Assembly (NCBI GenBank): GCA_031732875.1
Contig: JAVMKL010000188.1
Span: 1 to 23,546 of the forward strand
Length of the DNA stretch: 23,546 nucleotides
From: JAVMKJ01 sp031732875
Lineage (GTDB): Bacteria; Pseudomonadota; Gammaproteobacteria; Competibacterales; Competibacteraceae
Reading direction: 5' to 3'
The notes under the pieces are model-generated. The model saw only the letters and a program-made list of their open reading frames with translations. It had not been told where the DNA came from and made no database searches. Of this stretch, positions 14,235 to 21,964 are shown piece by piece. Both the position numbers and the translations under genes were made by a program. The first letter of the stretch is position 1, and each line of letters begins with the position of its first letter.

Positions 14235-15941
14235 ATGAACAGACTTTTAAAGGTACTGGTTTTTTGCGGACTGCTGCTGGACGGCTGCGCCACCGTGGTC
14301 GACGCACAGTCGCCGGCCGAACCGGAATTCGCGATCCGGCCGCTCCCGCCGCCCAGCCCGCGGGCTGAGTTGATGTATCAGGTACTGGCGGCGGAATTGG
14401 CCGGCAAGCGCGACCAGCTCGACGTCGCGCTGGAAAATTATCGCAAGGTGGCGGCCACCACCACGGATCCCAAGATCGCCGAACGCGCGGCGATGCTGGC
14501 GCTGCTGATGAAGGACAACGCGGCCGCCCTGGAACTCGCGCGGCGCTGGCAGGCGCTCGCCCCCGCCGACGATCAGGCCCGGCAGGCGCTGGCGCTGGCC
14601 CTGCTGCGCAACGGCCGGGTGGATGAAGCGGCGGACTATCTGGAAACGGTCCGGCGCGTCGCCGGCAACAAGGACAAGCAGGGAGGATACGCCATCCTCG
14701 CCTCGTTGCTGAGTCAGGTGGACGACAAGCCGGCGGCCCTGCGGGTGATGGGCCGGTTCCGCGACCGCAATCCGCGTTCGGCCCACGCTCAATACTACCA
14801 CGGGATGCTGGCCGCCGCCGCCGGCGACCGCGACCAGGCGCTGGCCAGTCTGGATCGGGCGCTGCTCCGCGACCCGAAACTGGTTTCCGCGCATCTGCTG
14901 CGCACCCGCATCCTGCTGGACCGGGGCGACAACGAAGCGGCGCTGGCGGGGCTAGCCAAGGCGGTCGCCGCCATTCCGCGCGACCGCAACCTGCGGATGA
15001 ATTACGCCCGGCTGCTGGTGGAGGCCGGACAACTCGACAAAGCCCGCCGCGAGTTCGCCATCCTGCTCGACCAGAACGCCAAGGATACCGATTCGCTGTA
15101 CGCGCTCGGCCTGCTGGCGGCCGAAACCCGCCAGTTCGATCTGGCCGAAGGCTACTTTCTGGATCTGATCAAGCGCAACGTCCGGCTGGCGGACGCCTAT
15201 TTCGAACTGGGCCGGATCGAGGAACAGCGCAACGATTACGTCAAGGCCCGGGAGTGGTACGAGCGGGTCAAGAGCGAGGATCGCTATCCGAACGCCCAGT
15301 TGCGCATGGGGGCGGTACTGGCCAAGACCGGCGATACCGCCGCCGTCAACCAGCACTTCGACATCCTGCGCCGCAACAATCCCCAGAACAGCATCAACCT
15401 CTACCTGGCCGAGGCCGAAGCCCTGCGGGAAGCGGAACGCTATCAGGATGCGTTCGAAACCCTGAGCCGGGGGCTGGAGTTGCATGCCGGCGACAAGGAA
15501 TTGCTGTACGCCCGGGCGCTGGTGGCCGAGCGACTCGACCGGCTGAACTTGCTGGAACAGGACCTGCGCGCCATTCTCGCCGCCGATCCCAAGAACGGGC
15601 AGGCGCTGAACGCGCTCGGCTACACGCTGGCCGACCGCACCGACCGCTACCAGGAAGCGCTGGGCTATATCGAACGGGCGCTGGCGATCCTGCCCGACGA
15701 CGCCGCGGTGCTCGACAGCATGGGCTGGGTGCAGTATCGGCTGGGCAACCACGACAAGGCGCTGGAATACCTGCGCCGGGCGTATCAGGCGAACCCCGAC
15801 GCCGAGATCGCCGCGCACCTGAGCGAGGTACTGTGGGTCAGCGGCCAGCGCGAGGAAGCCCGCAAAATCTGGCGGCGGTCGCTGGCCAAAAATCCGGACA
15901 GCCGCTATCTGCGCCAACTCCAGGAACGGTTCGGCTGGTAA
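14235..15941 (+). CDS. TPR-repeat lipoprotein of the hemA-lolB region
   Basis: The 568-residue product has a lipoprotein-type signal (MNRLLKVLVFCGLLLDGCATVV, lipid-accepting C18). An unbroken array of tetratricopeptide repeats follows (for example AEYFELGRIEEQRNDYVKAREWYERV-like units, and near the end ALGYIERALAILPDDAAVLDSMGWVQYRLGNHDKALEYLRRAY). It matches in position and type the TPR protein found between hemA and lolB in Pseudomonas-like gammaproteobacteria. TPR lipoproteins act as scaffolds at the outer membrane; no specific partner can be named from sequence. It is followed 3 bp later by lolB and is probably cotranscribed with lolB and ispE. Confidence 0.88.
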   Translation: MNRLLKVLVFCGLLLDGCATVVDAQSPAEPEFAIRPLPPPSPRAELMYQVLAAELAGKRDQLDVALENYRKVAATTTDPKIAERAAMLALLMKDNAAALELARRWQALAPADDQARQALALALLRNGRVDEAADYLETVRRVAGNKDKQGGYAILASLLSQVDDKPAALRVMGRFRDRNPRSAHAQYYHGMLAAAAGDRDQALASLDRALLRDPKLVSAHLLRTRILLDRGDNEAALAGLAKAVAAIPRDRNLRMNYARLLVEAGQLDKARREFAILLDQNAKDTDSLYALGLLAAETRQFDLAEGYFLDLIKRNVRLADAYFELGRIEEQRNDYVKAREWYERVKSEDRYPNAQLRMGAVLAKTGDTAAVNQHFDILRRNNPQNSINLYLAEAEALREAERYQDAFETLSRGLELHAGDKELLYARALVAERLDRLNLLEQDLRAILAADPKNGQALNALGYTLADRTDRYQEALGYIERALAILPDDAAVLDSMGWVQYRLGNHDKALEYLRRAYQANPDAEIAAHLSEVLWVSGQREEARKIWRRSLAKNPDSRYLRQLQERFGW

Positions 15942-15944
15942 ACG

Positions 15945-16598
15945 ATGCGCTTGCGACTCGACTCCCTCACCCCCAACCCCTCTCCCCCTTGTGGGAGCGG
16001 GCAGTTCGACCGGTCGTACCTCGCCTTCATTCTGGCCCTGCTGCTGTCCGGCTGCGCCGCTCCGCCCCTCTCCTCGCCGGAAGCATCGAGCGCCTGGGCC
16101 GCCCGCCAAGCGGCGCTGGCGCGACTGACCGTCTGGAACGCCGCCGGGCGCATCGGCGTCGTCAACGGCCAGGACGGCTGGCACGCCAGCTTTCAGTGGG
16201 CGCAGCAGGATCCGGATTACCGCATCGACCTGATCGGCCCGCTCGGCCAGGGTCGGGTCGTGGTCCAGGGCGGCGCGGGGGCCGTCAACGTCCAGACCCA
16301 GGATGGCCAGCACGGGTCCGCGCCCGATCCGGACACCCTGCTGGAGCAGAGCATCGGCCTGCGCCTGCCGGTGAACGGCCTGCGCTACTGGATTCGCGGC
16401 CTGCCGGAACCCGGTCCGAACCCGACGATCCAGACCGACGGCGCAGGCCGGCTGGTCCGACTGGAACAGAACGGCTGGGTGATCGAATATCCGGCCTACG
16501 CCTCGACCTCGATTTTCAACTTCGACCTGCCCGAACGCATCGTCGCCCGGCGCCAGGATCTCAGCGTCAAGCTGGTGATCGAGCAATGGAACCTTTAG
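15945..16598 (+). CDS. lolB: Outer-membrane lipoprotein receptor LolB
   Basis: The 217-residue product is LolB, which accepts lipoproteins from LolA and inserts them in the outer membrane. The lipobox is LLLSGC with C37. The mature part has the typical WNAAGRIGVVNGQDGWHASFQWAQQ start and ends with FNFDLPERIVARRQDLSVKLVIEQW. The signal region is odd: residues 8-20 (LTPNPSPPCGSGQ) come from a palindromic repeat inserted between the basic start MRLRLDS and the hydrophobic core SYLAFILALLL. The start lies 3 bp after the TPR gene stop, and the end overlaps ispE by 13 bases. No later start would keep both a basic segment and an SD. Confidence 0.92.
   Translation: MRLRLDSLTPNPSPPCGSGQFDRSYLAFILALLLSGCAAPPLSSPEASSAWAARQAALARLTVWNAAGRIGVVNGQDGWHASFQWAQQDPDYRIDLIGPLGQGRVVVQGGAGAVNVQTQDGQHGSAPDPDTLLEQSIGLRLPVNGLRYWIRGLPEPGPNPTIQTDGAGRLVRLEQNGWVIEYPAYASTSIFNFDLPERIVARRQDLSVKLVIEQWNL
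15965..16003. repeat. Palindromic repeat inserted in the LolB signal peptide
   Basis: CCTCACCCCCAACCCCTCTC is followed by CCCCTTGTGGGAGCGGG, the same type as the copies at 18627-18733 and 7664-7711. It keeps the frame and lengthens the n-region of the signal peptide by about 13 residues. Confidence 0.75.
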
Positions 16599-17458
16599 CG
16601 CCCGATCCCGCCGCTTGGCCCGCCCCGGCCAAGCTCAACCTCATGCTGCGCGTCGTCGGCCGGCGGCCGGATGGCTATCACCTCTTGCAGACGGTGTTTC
16701 AATTCCTGGATCGCTGCGACTGGCTGTGGTTCGACATCCGCGACGACGGCGCGATCGCCCGCGAGGGCGAAGTTTCCGGCGTTCCCGCGGACGCCGATCT
16801 GACGGTGCGCGCCGCCCGCCTGTTGCGGGAGATCACCGATACCCGGTGGGGCGCGACCGTCCGCATCGCCAAACGGCTCCCCATGGGCGGCGGTCTGGGC
16901 GGCGGCAGTTCCGACGCCGCCACCACGCTGGTCGCGCTCAACCACTATTGGCGGACCGGACTGACGCTGGCGGAACTGGCCGGCCTCGGCCTGCGACTGG
17001 GCGCCGACGTGCCGGTGTTCGTCCGCGGCCGGGCAGCCTGGGCCGAGGGTATCGGCGAGCGGCTGACGCCGGTGGACCTGGACGAACCCTGGTTCGTGGT
17101 GCTGACCCCATCCTGCCACGTCGCCACCGGCGCGGTGTTCGGCGACCCGGAATTGACAAGGGATTCCCCTCTCATCACAATAACGGACTTTCTGATGGGC
17201 GCGGGCGGTAACGATTGCGCGGCGGTGGTCTATCGCCGCCACCCGGAAGTCGCCGCCGCCGCCGCCTGGCTGGCGCGGCACGGGCAGGGACGGCTGACCG
17301 GCACCGGCGCGTGCGTGTTCGCGGCCTTCCCGGACCCCGACAGCGCCAGGCGGGTACTCGACCAGTTGCCGCCGGGCTGGACCGGGTTCGCCGCCCGCGG
17401 CCGCAACCGTTCGCCATTGCACGAGCGTCTGAGCCGGGAGCACGTCGCGTTCGCCTGA
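16586..17458 (+). CDS. ispE: 4-diphosphocytidyl-2-C-methyl-D-erythritol kinase
   Basis: The 290-residue GHMP kinase phosphorylates CDP-methylerythritol with ATP in the non-mevalonate (MEP) isoprenoid pathway. The catalytic Lys lies in PAPAKLNL (K16). The ATP-binding glycine loop PMGGGLGGGSSDAA spans 100-112, the catalytic Asp is D141 in GADVPVF, and the third motif is LTGTGACVFA. ATG 16586 overlaps the lolB stop by 13 bases, the usual tight coupling of this pair. Length fits the family (about 283-290). Confidence 0.96.
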   Translation: MEPLAPDPAAWPAPAKLNLMLRVVGRRPDGYHLLQTVFQFLDRCDWLWFDIRDDGAIAREGEVSGVPADADLTVRAARLLREITDTRWGATVRIAKRLPMGGGLGGGSSDAATTLVALNHYWRTGLTLAELAGLGLRLGADVPVFVRGRAAWAEGIGERLTPVDLDEPWFVVLTPSCHVATGAVFGDPELTRDSPLITITDFLMGAGGNDCAAVVYRRHPEVAAAAAWLARHGQGRLTGTGACVFAAFPDPDSARRVLDQLPPGWTGFAARGRNRSPLHERLSREHVAFA

Positions 17459-17475
17459 AACGCCCCCAAGTTTTT

Positions 17476-17550
17476 TGGGCCGTCGCCAAGCGGTAAGGCA
17501 CCGGATTTTGGATCCGGCATTCCCAGGTTCGAATCCTGGCGGCCCAGCCA
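17476..17550 (+). tRNA. tRNA-Gln (anticodon TTG)
   Basis: The 75-nt gene has an acceptor stem TGGGCCG/CGGCCCA, discriminator G and an encoded CCA (17548-17550). The anticodon arm CCGGA-TTTTGGA-TCCGG carries anticodon TTG at 17508-17510. The T arm CCAGG-TTCGAAT-CCTGG is intact. It lies between ispE and prs, as in Pseudomonas. The 5' end overlaps a small CCCAA/TTGGG hairpin. Confidence 0.96.
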
Positions 17551-17587
17551 CCTTCCCAGAGCAATCCGACAGCGGGGGAAATCGGTC

Positions 17588-18538
17588 GTGTACGAAGGTC
17601 GAATGATGGTGTTCGCGGGCAACGCCCATCCGCGGCTGGCCCGCGATATCGTCGACCATCTTCAGTTGCCGCTCGGCCAGGCGGTGGTCGGCCGCTTCAG
17701 CGACGGCGAAGTGCTGGTGGAGTTGATGGAAAACGTGCGCGGCAAGGACGTCTTCATCGTCCAGCCCACCTGTTATCCCACCAACGACAACATCATGGAA
17801 CTGCTGGTGATAGCCGACGCGCTGCGGCGCTCCTCGGCGGTGCGGGTCACGGCGGTCATCCCCTACTTCGGCTATTCGCGACAGGACCGCCGCCCGCGCT
17901 CGGCGCGGGTGCCGATCTCGGCCAAGGTGGTCGCCAACATGATTACCAGCGTCGGGGTGGACCGAGTACTGACGGTGGACCTGCACGCCGACCAGATTCA
18001 GGGCTTTTTCGACCTCCCGGTGGACAACATCTACGCCACGCCGATGGTGCTCAACGACATCCGTGCCCAGAATCTCGGCGATCTGATGGTGGTCTCGCCG
18101 GATGTGGGCGGCGTGGTGCGCGCCCGCGCCCTGGCCAAACGGCTGGACGATTCCGAACTGGCCATCATCGACAAGCGCCGGCCAGCCCCCAACCAGGCGC
18201 AGGTGATGCACGTGATCGGCGACGTGGAAGGCCAGCACTGCATCGTGGTGGACGATATGGTCGACACCGCCGGCACGCTCTGTCTGGCGGCTGGGGCGCT
18301 GAAGGAACGGGGCGCCGCCTCGGTGCGCGCCTACTGCACCCATGCCGTGCTGTCCGGATCGGCGGCCGAGAACATCGGCCAGTCGGCGCTGGACGAACTG
18401 GTCGTCACCGACACCATCCCGCTGCGCCCGGAATCGGCCGCCTGTCCGAACATCCGCCAGATCAGCGTGGCCGGCCTGCTGGCCGAGTCCATGCGCCGCA
18501 TCCACCTCGAGGAATCGGTCAGCTCGCTTTTTCTCTAG
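17588..18538 (+). CDS. prs: Ribose-phosphate pyrophosphokinase
   Basis: The 316-residue product makes PRPP from ribose-5-phosphate and ATP for nucleotide, His and Trp synthesis. Diagnostic stretches are VGRFSDGEVLVELMENVRG, the ATP-binding IPYFGYSRQDRR (91-102), the catalytic HADQIQGFF region with H133, DKRRP (195-199) and the PRPP loop IVVDDMVDTAGTL (219-231). The GTG at 17588 has GGGGGA about 9 bases upstream. ATG 17603 or 17606 (MMVFAGN) matches the E. coli start better and has AAGG nearby, so the true start may be there. Confidence 0.95.
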   Translation: MYEGRMMVFAGNAHPRLARDIVDHLQLPLGQAVVGRFSDGEVLVELMENVRGKDVFIVQPTCYPTNDNIMELLVIADALRRSSAVRVTAVIPYFGYSRQDRRPRSARVPISAKVVANMITSVGVDRVLTVDLHADQIQGFFDLPVDNIYATPMVLNDIRAQNLGDLMVVSPDVGGVVRARALAKRLDDSELAIIDKRRPAPNQAQVMHVIGDVEGQHCIVVDDMVDTAGTLCLAAGALKERGAASVRAYCTHAVLSGSAAENIGQSALDELVVTDTIPLRPESAACPNIRQISVAGLLAESMRRIHLEESVSSLFL

Positions 18539-18548
18539 AAGTTTGCCG

Positions 18549-18571
18549 TCCCGCCCGGCCGAACGGCGGGA
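18549..18571 (+). terminator. Possible terminator hairpin after prs
   Basis: TCCCGCC (18549-18555) and GGCGGGA (18565-18571) form a 7-bp GC stem with a 9-base loop, 11 bp after the prs stop. Only TT follows, so termination would be weak or Rho-assisted. Confidence 0.35.
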
Positions 18572-18626
18572 TTGCCGAGAGCGGCGCGCTTGGTCGCGGG
18601 CGCGTCGTGTTTTTATTGTAACCGTT

Positions 18627-18733
18627 CGCTCCCCTCGCCCGCTTGCGGGAGAGGGGTTGGGGGTGAGGGCAGCAGTTTCAAAGGCTTACCCCCTCACTCT
18701 AACCCTCTCCCCCATGAATGGGGGAGAGGGGAC
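18627..18733. repeat. Two palindromic repeats upstream of rplY
   Basis: Two copies of the CCTCTCCC type face each other: CCCCTCGCCCGCTTGCGGGA with GAGGGG, GGGGTGAGGGC (18630-18670), and CCCCCTCACTC, ACCCTCTCCCCCATGAATGG, GGGAGAGGGG (18689-18731). Each forms its own hairpin, and the GGGGTGAGGG and CCCTCACTC parts can pair with each other. They fill most of the 238-bp prs-rplY gap. Confidence 0.8.
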
Positions 18734-18776
18734 TGAATGATTACTTATTATTTTTTACCGTCTGGAGTGAATTGCA

Positions 18777-19409
18777 ATGAGTGCCATGTTTGAATTGAAA
18801 GCCGAACCGCGCGGCGATTTGGGGAAAGGTGCGAGCCGCCGCCTGCGCCGCGCCGGCCAGGTACCGGCCATCCTGTACGGCGGCGGACAGGATCCGCAGC
18901 CGCTGGTACTGAACCACCTGGCGGTTCTCAACCAGTTGAAGAACGAAGCCGTTTATTCCCACGTTCTGACCCTGAAACTGGACGACCGCACCGAAAGCGT
19001 CGTGTTGCGCGACTTGCAGCGCCATCCTTTCAAGCCGACGATCCTGCACCTCGATTTCCTGCGGGTCAGCGCCGACCGCAAGCTGCGGGTCCACATACCG
19101 CTGCATTTCATCAACGAGGAGATCTCCCGCGGCGTCAAGCAGCAGGGTGGCACGGTCAGCCATGCGCTGATCGACATCGAAATTGCCTGCTTGCCCAAGG
19201 ATCTGCCGGAATTCATCGCGGTCGACCTCAGCGAACTCGGCCTCGGCCAGGCGATTCACCTGACCGACATCCCGCTGCCGGCCGGCGTGGAACTGGCCGA
19301 CCGGATCGTTCCGGGATCCGACCAGGATGCGATCGTGGTCAGCATCCATCACGCCCACGGCGGCGAGGAAGGCCCCGGCGGCGGCGCCTCCACGACGCCG
19401 GCGACCTGA
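18777..19409 (+). CDS. rplY: 50S ribosomal protein L25, general stress (Ctc) type
   Basis: The 210-residue product is the long form of bL25. The N-terminal 5S rRNA-binding domain (about 5-95) shows GKGASRRLRRAGQVPAILYGG and ends VVLRDLQRHPFKPTILHLDFLRV. The C-terminal CTC/TL5 domain (about 100-190) shows VHIPLHFINEE, ALIDIEIACLPKDLPEFIAVDLS and AIHLTDIPLPAGV. A Gly/Thr-rich tail follows. An SD (GGAGTG) lies 8 bases before ATG 18777. It precedes pth by 32 bp, a conserved pair. Confidence 0.96.
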   Translation: MSAMFELKAEPRGDLGKGASRRLRRAGQVPAILYGGGQDPQPLVLNHLAVLNQLKNEAVYSHVLTLKLDDRTESVVLRDLQRHPFKPTILHLDFLRVSADRKLRVHIPLHFINEEISRGVKQQGGTVSHALIDIEIACLPKDLPEFIAVDLSELGLGQAIHLTDIPLPAGVELADRIVPGSDQDAIVVSIHHAHGGEEGPGGGASTTPAT

Positions 19410-19441
19410 GACCGGATGGATTTTCCGGCGGAACCGCCGCC

Positions 19442-20083
19442 ATGCCGGAATCCGCGCCGCCGCGGCTGGTGGTGGGACTGGGCAATCCCGGTCCCGAATA
19501 CGCCCAGACCCGCCACAACGCCGGGTTCTGGCTGACGGACGAGCTGGCCCGCCAGCACGGCGGTCGTTTCCGCCCGGAGAGCAAGTTTCACGGCGAGACC
19601 TGCCGGATCGCGCTGGCCGGTCAGGAACTGTGGCTGTTGAAGCCGATGACCTTCATGAACCGCAGCGGCCACGCGGTCGCGGCGCTGGCGCGGTTCCACC
19701 GGATCGCGCCGCCCGAGATCCTGGTGGTTCACGACGACCTGGACCTGCCGCCCGGCATGGCGCGGCTGAAGCGATCCGGCGGCCACGGCGGCCACAACGG
19801 CCTGCGCGATCTCATCGCCCAGCTCGGCGGCAACGATTTCCCCCGGCTGCGACTGGGCATCGGCCACCCCGGCGACAGCCGCGAGGTGCTGGACTACGTG
19901 CTGCGCCGCGCCCCGCAGGCGGATCGGGTGCTGCTCGAACAGGCCATCGCCGACGCCCTGCGGGAGTTGCCGCGCCTCCTCGCCGGCCAGTGGGACCGGG
20001 CCACGCAGGCCCTGCACAGCCGGCGCGTCGAATCCCCCTCCCCCGCTTCGGCGGTCCCTTCCGCCAACCGAACACCCGAGTAG
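19442..20083 (+). CDS. pth: Peptidyl-tRNA hydrolase
   Basis: The 213-residue product releases peptides from prematurely dropped peptidyl-tRNA. The active-site set is complete and offset by five residues from E. coli: N15 (GLGNPGPEY), catalytic H25 (TRHNAGFW), N73 (TFMNRSG), D98 (VVHDDLDLPPG) and N119 (GGHGGHNGLRD). The last ~20 residues (SPSPASAVPSANRTPE) are a low-complexity tail. The ychF start follows 4 bp after the stop. Confidence 0.96.
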   Translation: MPESAPPRLVVGLGNPGPEYAQTRHNAGFWLTDELARQHGGRFRPESKFHGETCRIALAGQELWLLKPMTFMNRSGHAVAALARFHRIAPPEILVVHDDLDLPPGMARLKRSGGHGGHNGLRDLIAQLGGNDFPRLRLGIGHPGDSREVLDYVLRRAPQADRVLLEQAIADALRELPRLLAGQWDRATQALHSRRVESPSPASAVPSANRTPE

Positions 20084-20087
20084 TCCC

Positions 20088-21179
20088 ATGGGCATCCAAT
20101 GCGGCATCGCCGGCTTGCCGAACGTCGGCAAATCCACCCTGTTCAACGCGCTCACCAAGGCCGGCATCCAGGCCGAGAACTATCCGTTCTGCACCATCGA
20201 TCCCAACGTCGGGGTGGTGCCGGTCCCCGACCCGCGATTGCAAGCGCTGGCGACCATCGTCAAGCCGCAAAAGATCGTGCCGACCACGGTCGAGTTCGTC
20301 GACATCGCCGGGCTGGTGGCCGGCGCGTCGAAGGGCGAGGGGCTGGGCAACCAGTTTCTGGCCCATATCCGCGAGACCGACGCCATCGCCCAGGTAGTGC
20401 GCTGCTTCGAGAACGACGACGTGATTCACGTCTCCGGACGGGTAAACCCGCGCGAGGATATCGAGACCATCAACACCGAACTGGCGCTGGCCGATCTGGC
20501 GACGGTCGAGAAGGCGTTGCAACGGGCCGAGAAGGTGGCCAAGGCCGGCGGCCGGGAGGCGCTGGAGCGCAAGGCGCTGCTGGAGCGGGTCCAGGCGCAT
20601 CTCGATTCGGGGGCGCCGCTGCGAACCCTAGCGCTGGCCATCGAGGAGCACGAGTGGTTGCGGGAACTGTTCCTGCTGACCGGCAAACCGGTGCTGTACG
20701 TCGCCAACGTCGCCGAGGATGGGTTCGCCGGCAATCCGTTGCTGGAGCAGGTGCGCGAGATCGCGGCGCGGGAAGGGGCGGAAATGGTGCCGGTGTGCGC
20801 GGCGATCGAGGCGGATCTGGCAGAGCTTGACGATGCCGACAAGGCGGAATTTCTGGCCGAGTACGGGCTGTCCGAACCCGGTTTGGACCGGATGATCCAC
20901 GCCGCCTACCGTCTGTTGGGGCTGGAGACCTTCTTCACCGCCGGCCCCAAGGAAGTGCGGGCCTGGACGGTGCGGGCCGGCGCCACCGCGCCGCAGGCGG
21001 CCGGGGCGATCCACACCGATTTCGAGCGTGGTTTCATCCGCGCCGAGGTGATCGCCTACGCCGACTACATCGCCTGCGGCGGCGAGGCCGGTGCTCGCGA
21101 GGCCGGCAAGTGGCGGCTGGAGGGCAAGGAGTACGTCGTCCGGGAGGGTGACGTAATGCATTTCCGGTTCAACGTCTGA
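20088..21179 (+). CDS. ychF: Redox-regulated ATPase YchF (Obg-like)
   Basis: The 363-residue P-loop protein has G1 GLPNVGKST (9-17), the Obg-type NYPFCTIDPNVG switch I and DIAGLVAGASKGEGLGNQFL for switch II. A coiled-coil insertion (about 130-190) follows. Where GTPases have NKxD it has NVAE (YVANVAEDG), which in this family gives ATP preference. The C-terminal TGS domain (about 278-361) ends in VREGDVMHFRFNV. YchF binds ribosomes and modulates stress responses. It is the last gene of the housekeeping block. Confidence 0.97.
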   Translation: MGIQCGIAGLPNVGKSTLFNALTKAGIQAENYPFCTIDPNVGVVPVPDPRLQALATIVKPQKIVPTTVEFVDIAGLVAGASKGEGLGNQFLAHIRETDAIAQVVRCFENDDVIHVSGRVNPREDIETINTELALADLATVEKALQRAEKVAKAGGREALERKALLERVQAHLDSGAPLRTLALAIEEHEWLRELFLLTGKPVLYVANVAEDGFAGNPLLEQVREIAAREGAEMVPVCAAIEADLAELDDADKAEFLAEYGLSEPGLDRMIHAAYRLLGLETFFTAGPKEVRAWTVRAGATAPQAAGAIHTDFERGFIRAEVIAYADYIACGGEAGAREAGKWRLEGKEYVVREGDVMHFRFNV

Positions 21180-21514
21180 ATGCCGGCGCTTGGAATCCAT
21201 TGTTGGTTAAGCGTTTATCGATCCCCAACGCCACAATACCGCAGCTGCCGCCAACAGCGTCGGCGATGCCGGCAGTTTATCCGCCCTCCTCTGCCATATC
21301 TCTCCAGCAACTTTGCTTGCAAGGCGTCGTCGAACAACTTGTCCCGGATCTATTTTACGTCGCTAAAAAATTTTGGATGCTACCTTGAATTGAAGCTATA
21401 AGTAAACTACATAGTCATTGTAGGATTTAGTATTCCTACGTTGTCGTGCCTTGTTCAGACTCGTTACAACCTGGTGTGATCCTTTACACAGGGCAATTCA
21501 CGCAGGAGGAGCCT
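21180..21514. other. 335-bp gene-free stretch after ychF
   Basis: Base composition falls from GC-rich to mixed and then AT-rich (21340-21440). Short open frames here have no SD and no recognisable motif. TTGTCG (about 21440) and TACAAC (about 21465), 18 bp apart, are a weak promoter candidate for the dodecin gene. The stretch marks the boundary between conserved and accessory DNA. Confidence 0.5.
21420..21439. promoter_or_regulatory. Short inverted repeat ahead of the dodecin-like gene
   Basis: GTAGGA (21420-21425) and TCCTAC (21434-21439) are a perfect 6-bp inverted repeat around an 8-base AT-rich centre. It lies about 76 bp before the start codon and has no T-run, so an operator is more likely than a terminator. 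Confidence 0.35.
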
Positions 21515-21724
21515 ATGAGCGCGTACAAGGTTATTGAAATTATTGGGAGCAGCTCAGACAGTTGGGAACAGGCGGCCAAGAACGCGATCCTGGAAGCCGC
21601 AAAATCAATCCGGCACCTGCGGGTGGCCGAAGTCGATCGGCTGGATGTCAACCTGAGCGATGACGGTCAAGTGCTGGAGTATCGTGCCCGGCTCAAGGTC
21701 AGCATCAGGCACGAAGCGGATTAG
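21515..21724 (+). CDS. Dodecin-like small protein lacking the flavin Trp
   Basis: The 69-residue product has the dodecin pattern: YKVIEIIGSSSDSWEQAAKNAILEAAKSIRHLR, then a two-stranded tail GQVLEYRARLKVSI. Dodecins assemble as dodecamers that store flavins. The usual LRWFEV motif, whose Trp stacks on the flavin, reads LRVAEV here (V37), and the YQV of the last strands reads YRA. Flavin binding in the known way is therefore doubtful. ATG 21515 is fixed by a strong AGGAGG four to five bases upstream. Confidence 0.85.
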   Translation: MSAYKVIEIIGSSSDSWEQAAKNAILEAAKSIRHLRVAEVDRLDVNLSDDGQVLEYRARLKVSIRHEAD

Positions 21725-21764
21725 GGTAATCGATTCTCCACCGCCAACCATTCATCCCCTACTT

Positions 21765-21944
21765 CAATCTCCCCTACGAGAAGAAGGAAGCCTTTTCGGA
21801 ACAGCCGGTTGGCTGCTCCCCTCGGCGGGAGGACTGGTTCCGTCGAAGACGCCGGAAAAGAGCTATTGCCGTCCTCCAGCAGATATAGGGGAGATTGTTT
21901 TAGTGGGGTATCTATCCAGCCCACACCCGGCAATAGCTCCCCTA
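21765..21944 (+). promoter_or_regulatory. Candidate structured leader RNA ahead of the gene at 21965
   Basis: Helix P1 is a perfect 12-bp pairing of CAATCTCCCCTA (21765-21776) with TAGGGGAGATTG (21886-21897). Inside it are CTTTTC/GAAAAG (21792-21797 with 21855-21860), CAGCC-GGTT-GGCTG (21802-21815) and CTCCC/GGGAG (21816-21831). A second perfect 12-bp helix joins GAGCTATTGCCG (21860-21871) with CGGCAATAGCTC (21928-21939) and crosses P1. CTCCCCTA (21937-21944) can also replace the left arm of P1 on TAGGGGAG (21886-21893). The SD GAGGAG follows at 21951-21956. This arrangement suggests a pseudoknot or a two-state switch. No known riboswitch class is recognised. Confidence 0.5.
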
Positions 21945-21964
21945 CCCACAGAGGAGTAAGCCCC

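Noticed and set aside
17461..17482. CCCAA-GTTTT-TTGGG hairpin as a terminator of ispE
   Set aside because: The right arm is the acceptor stem of tRNA-Gln and no T-run follows, so it is probably incidental.
14952..18505. Long minus-strand frames (544 and 636 codons) opposite the TPR, lolB, ispE and prs genes
   Set aside because: They are antisense to well-identified conserved genes and show no family motif.
18627..18733. Possible CRISPR array or attachment site from the repeated CCTCTCCC units
   Set aside because: The units are palindromic, unequal in spacing and face each other; no regular spacers.
21200..21401. Two short plus-strand frames after ychF
   Set aside because: They overlap each other, lack an SD and show no recognisable motif.
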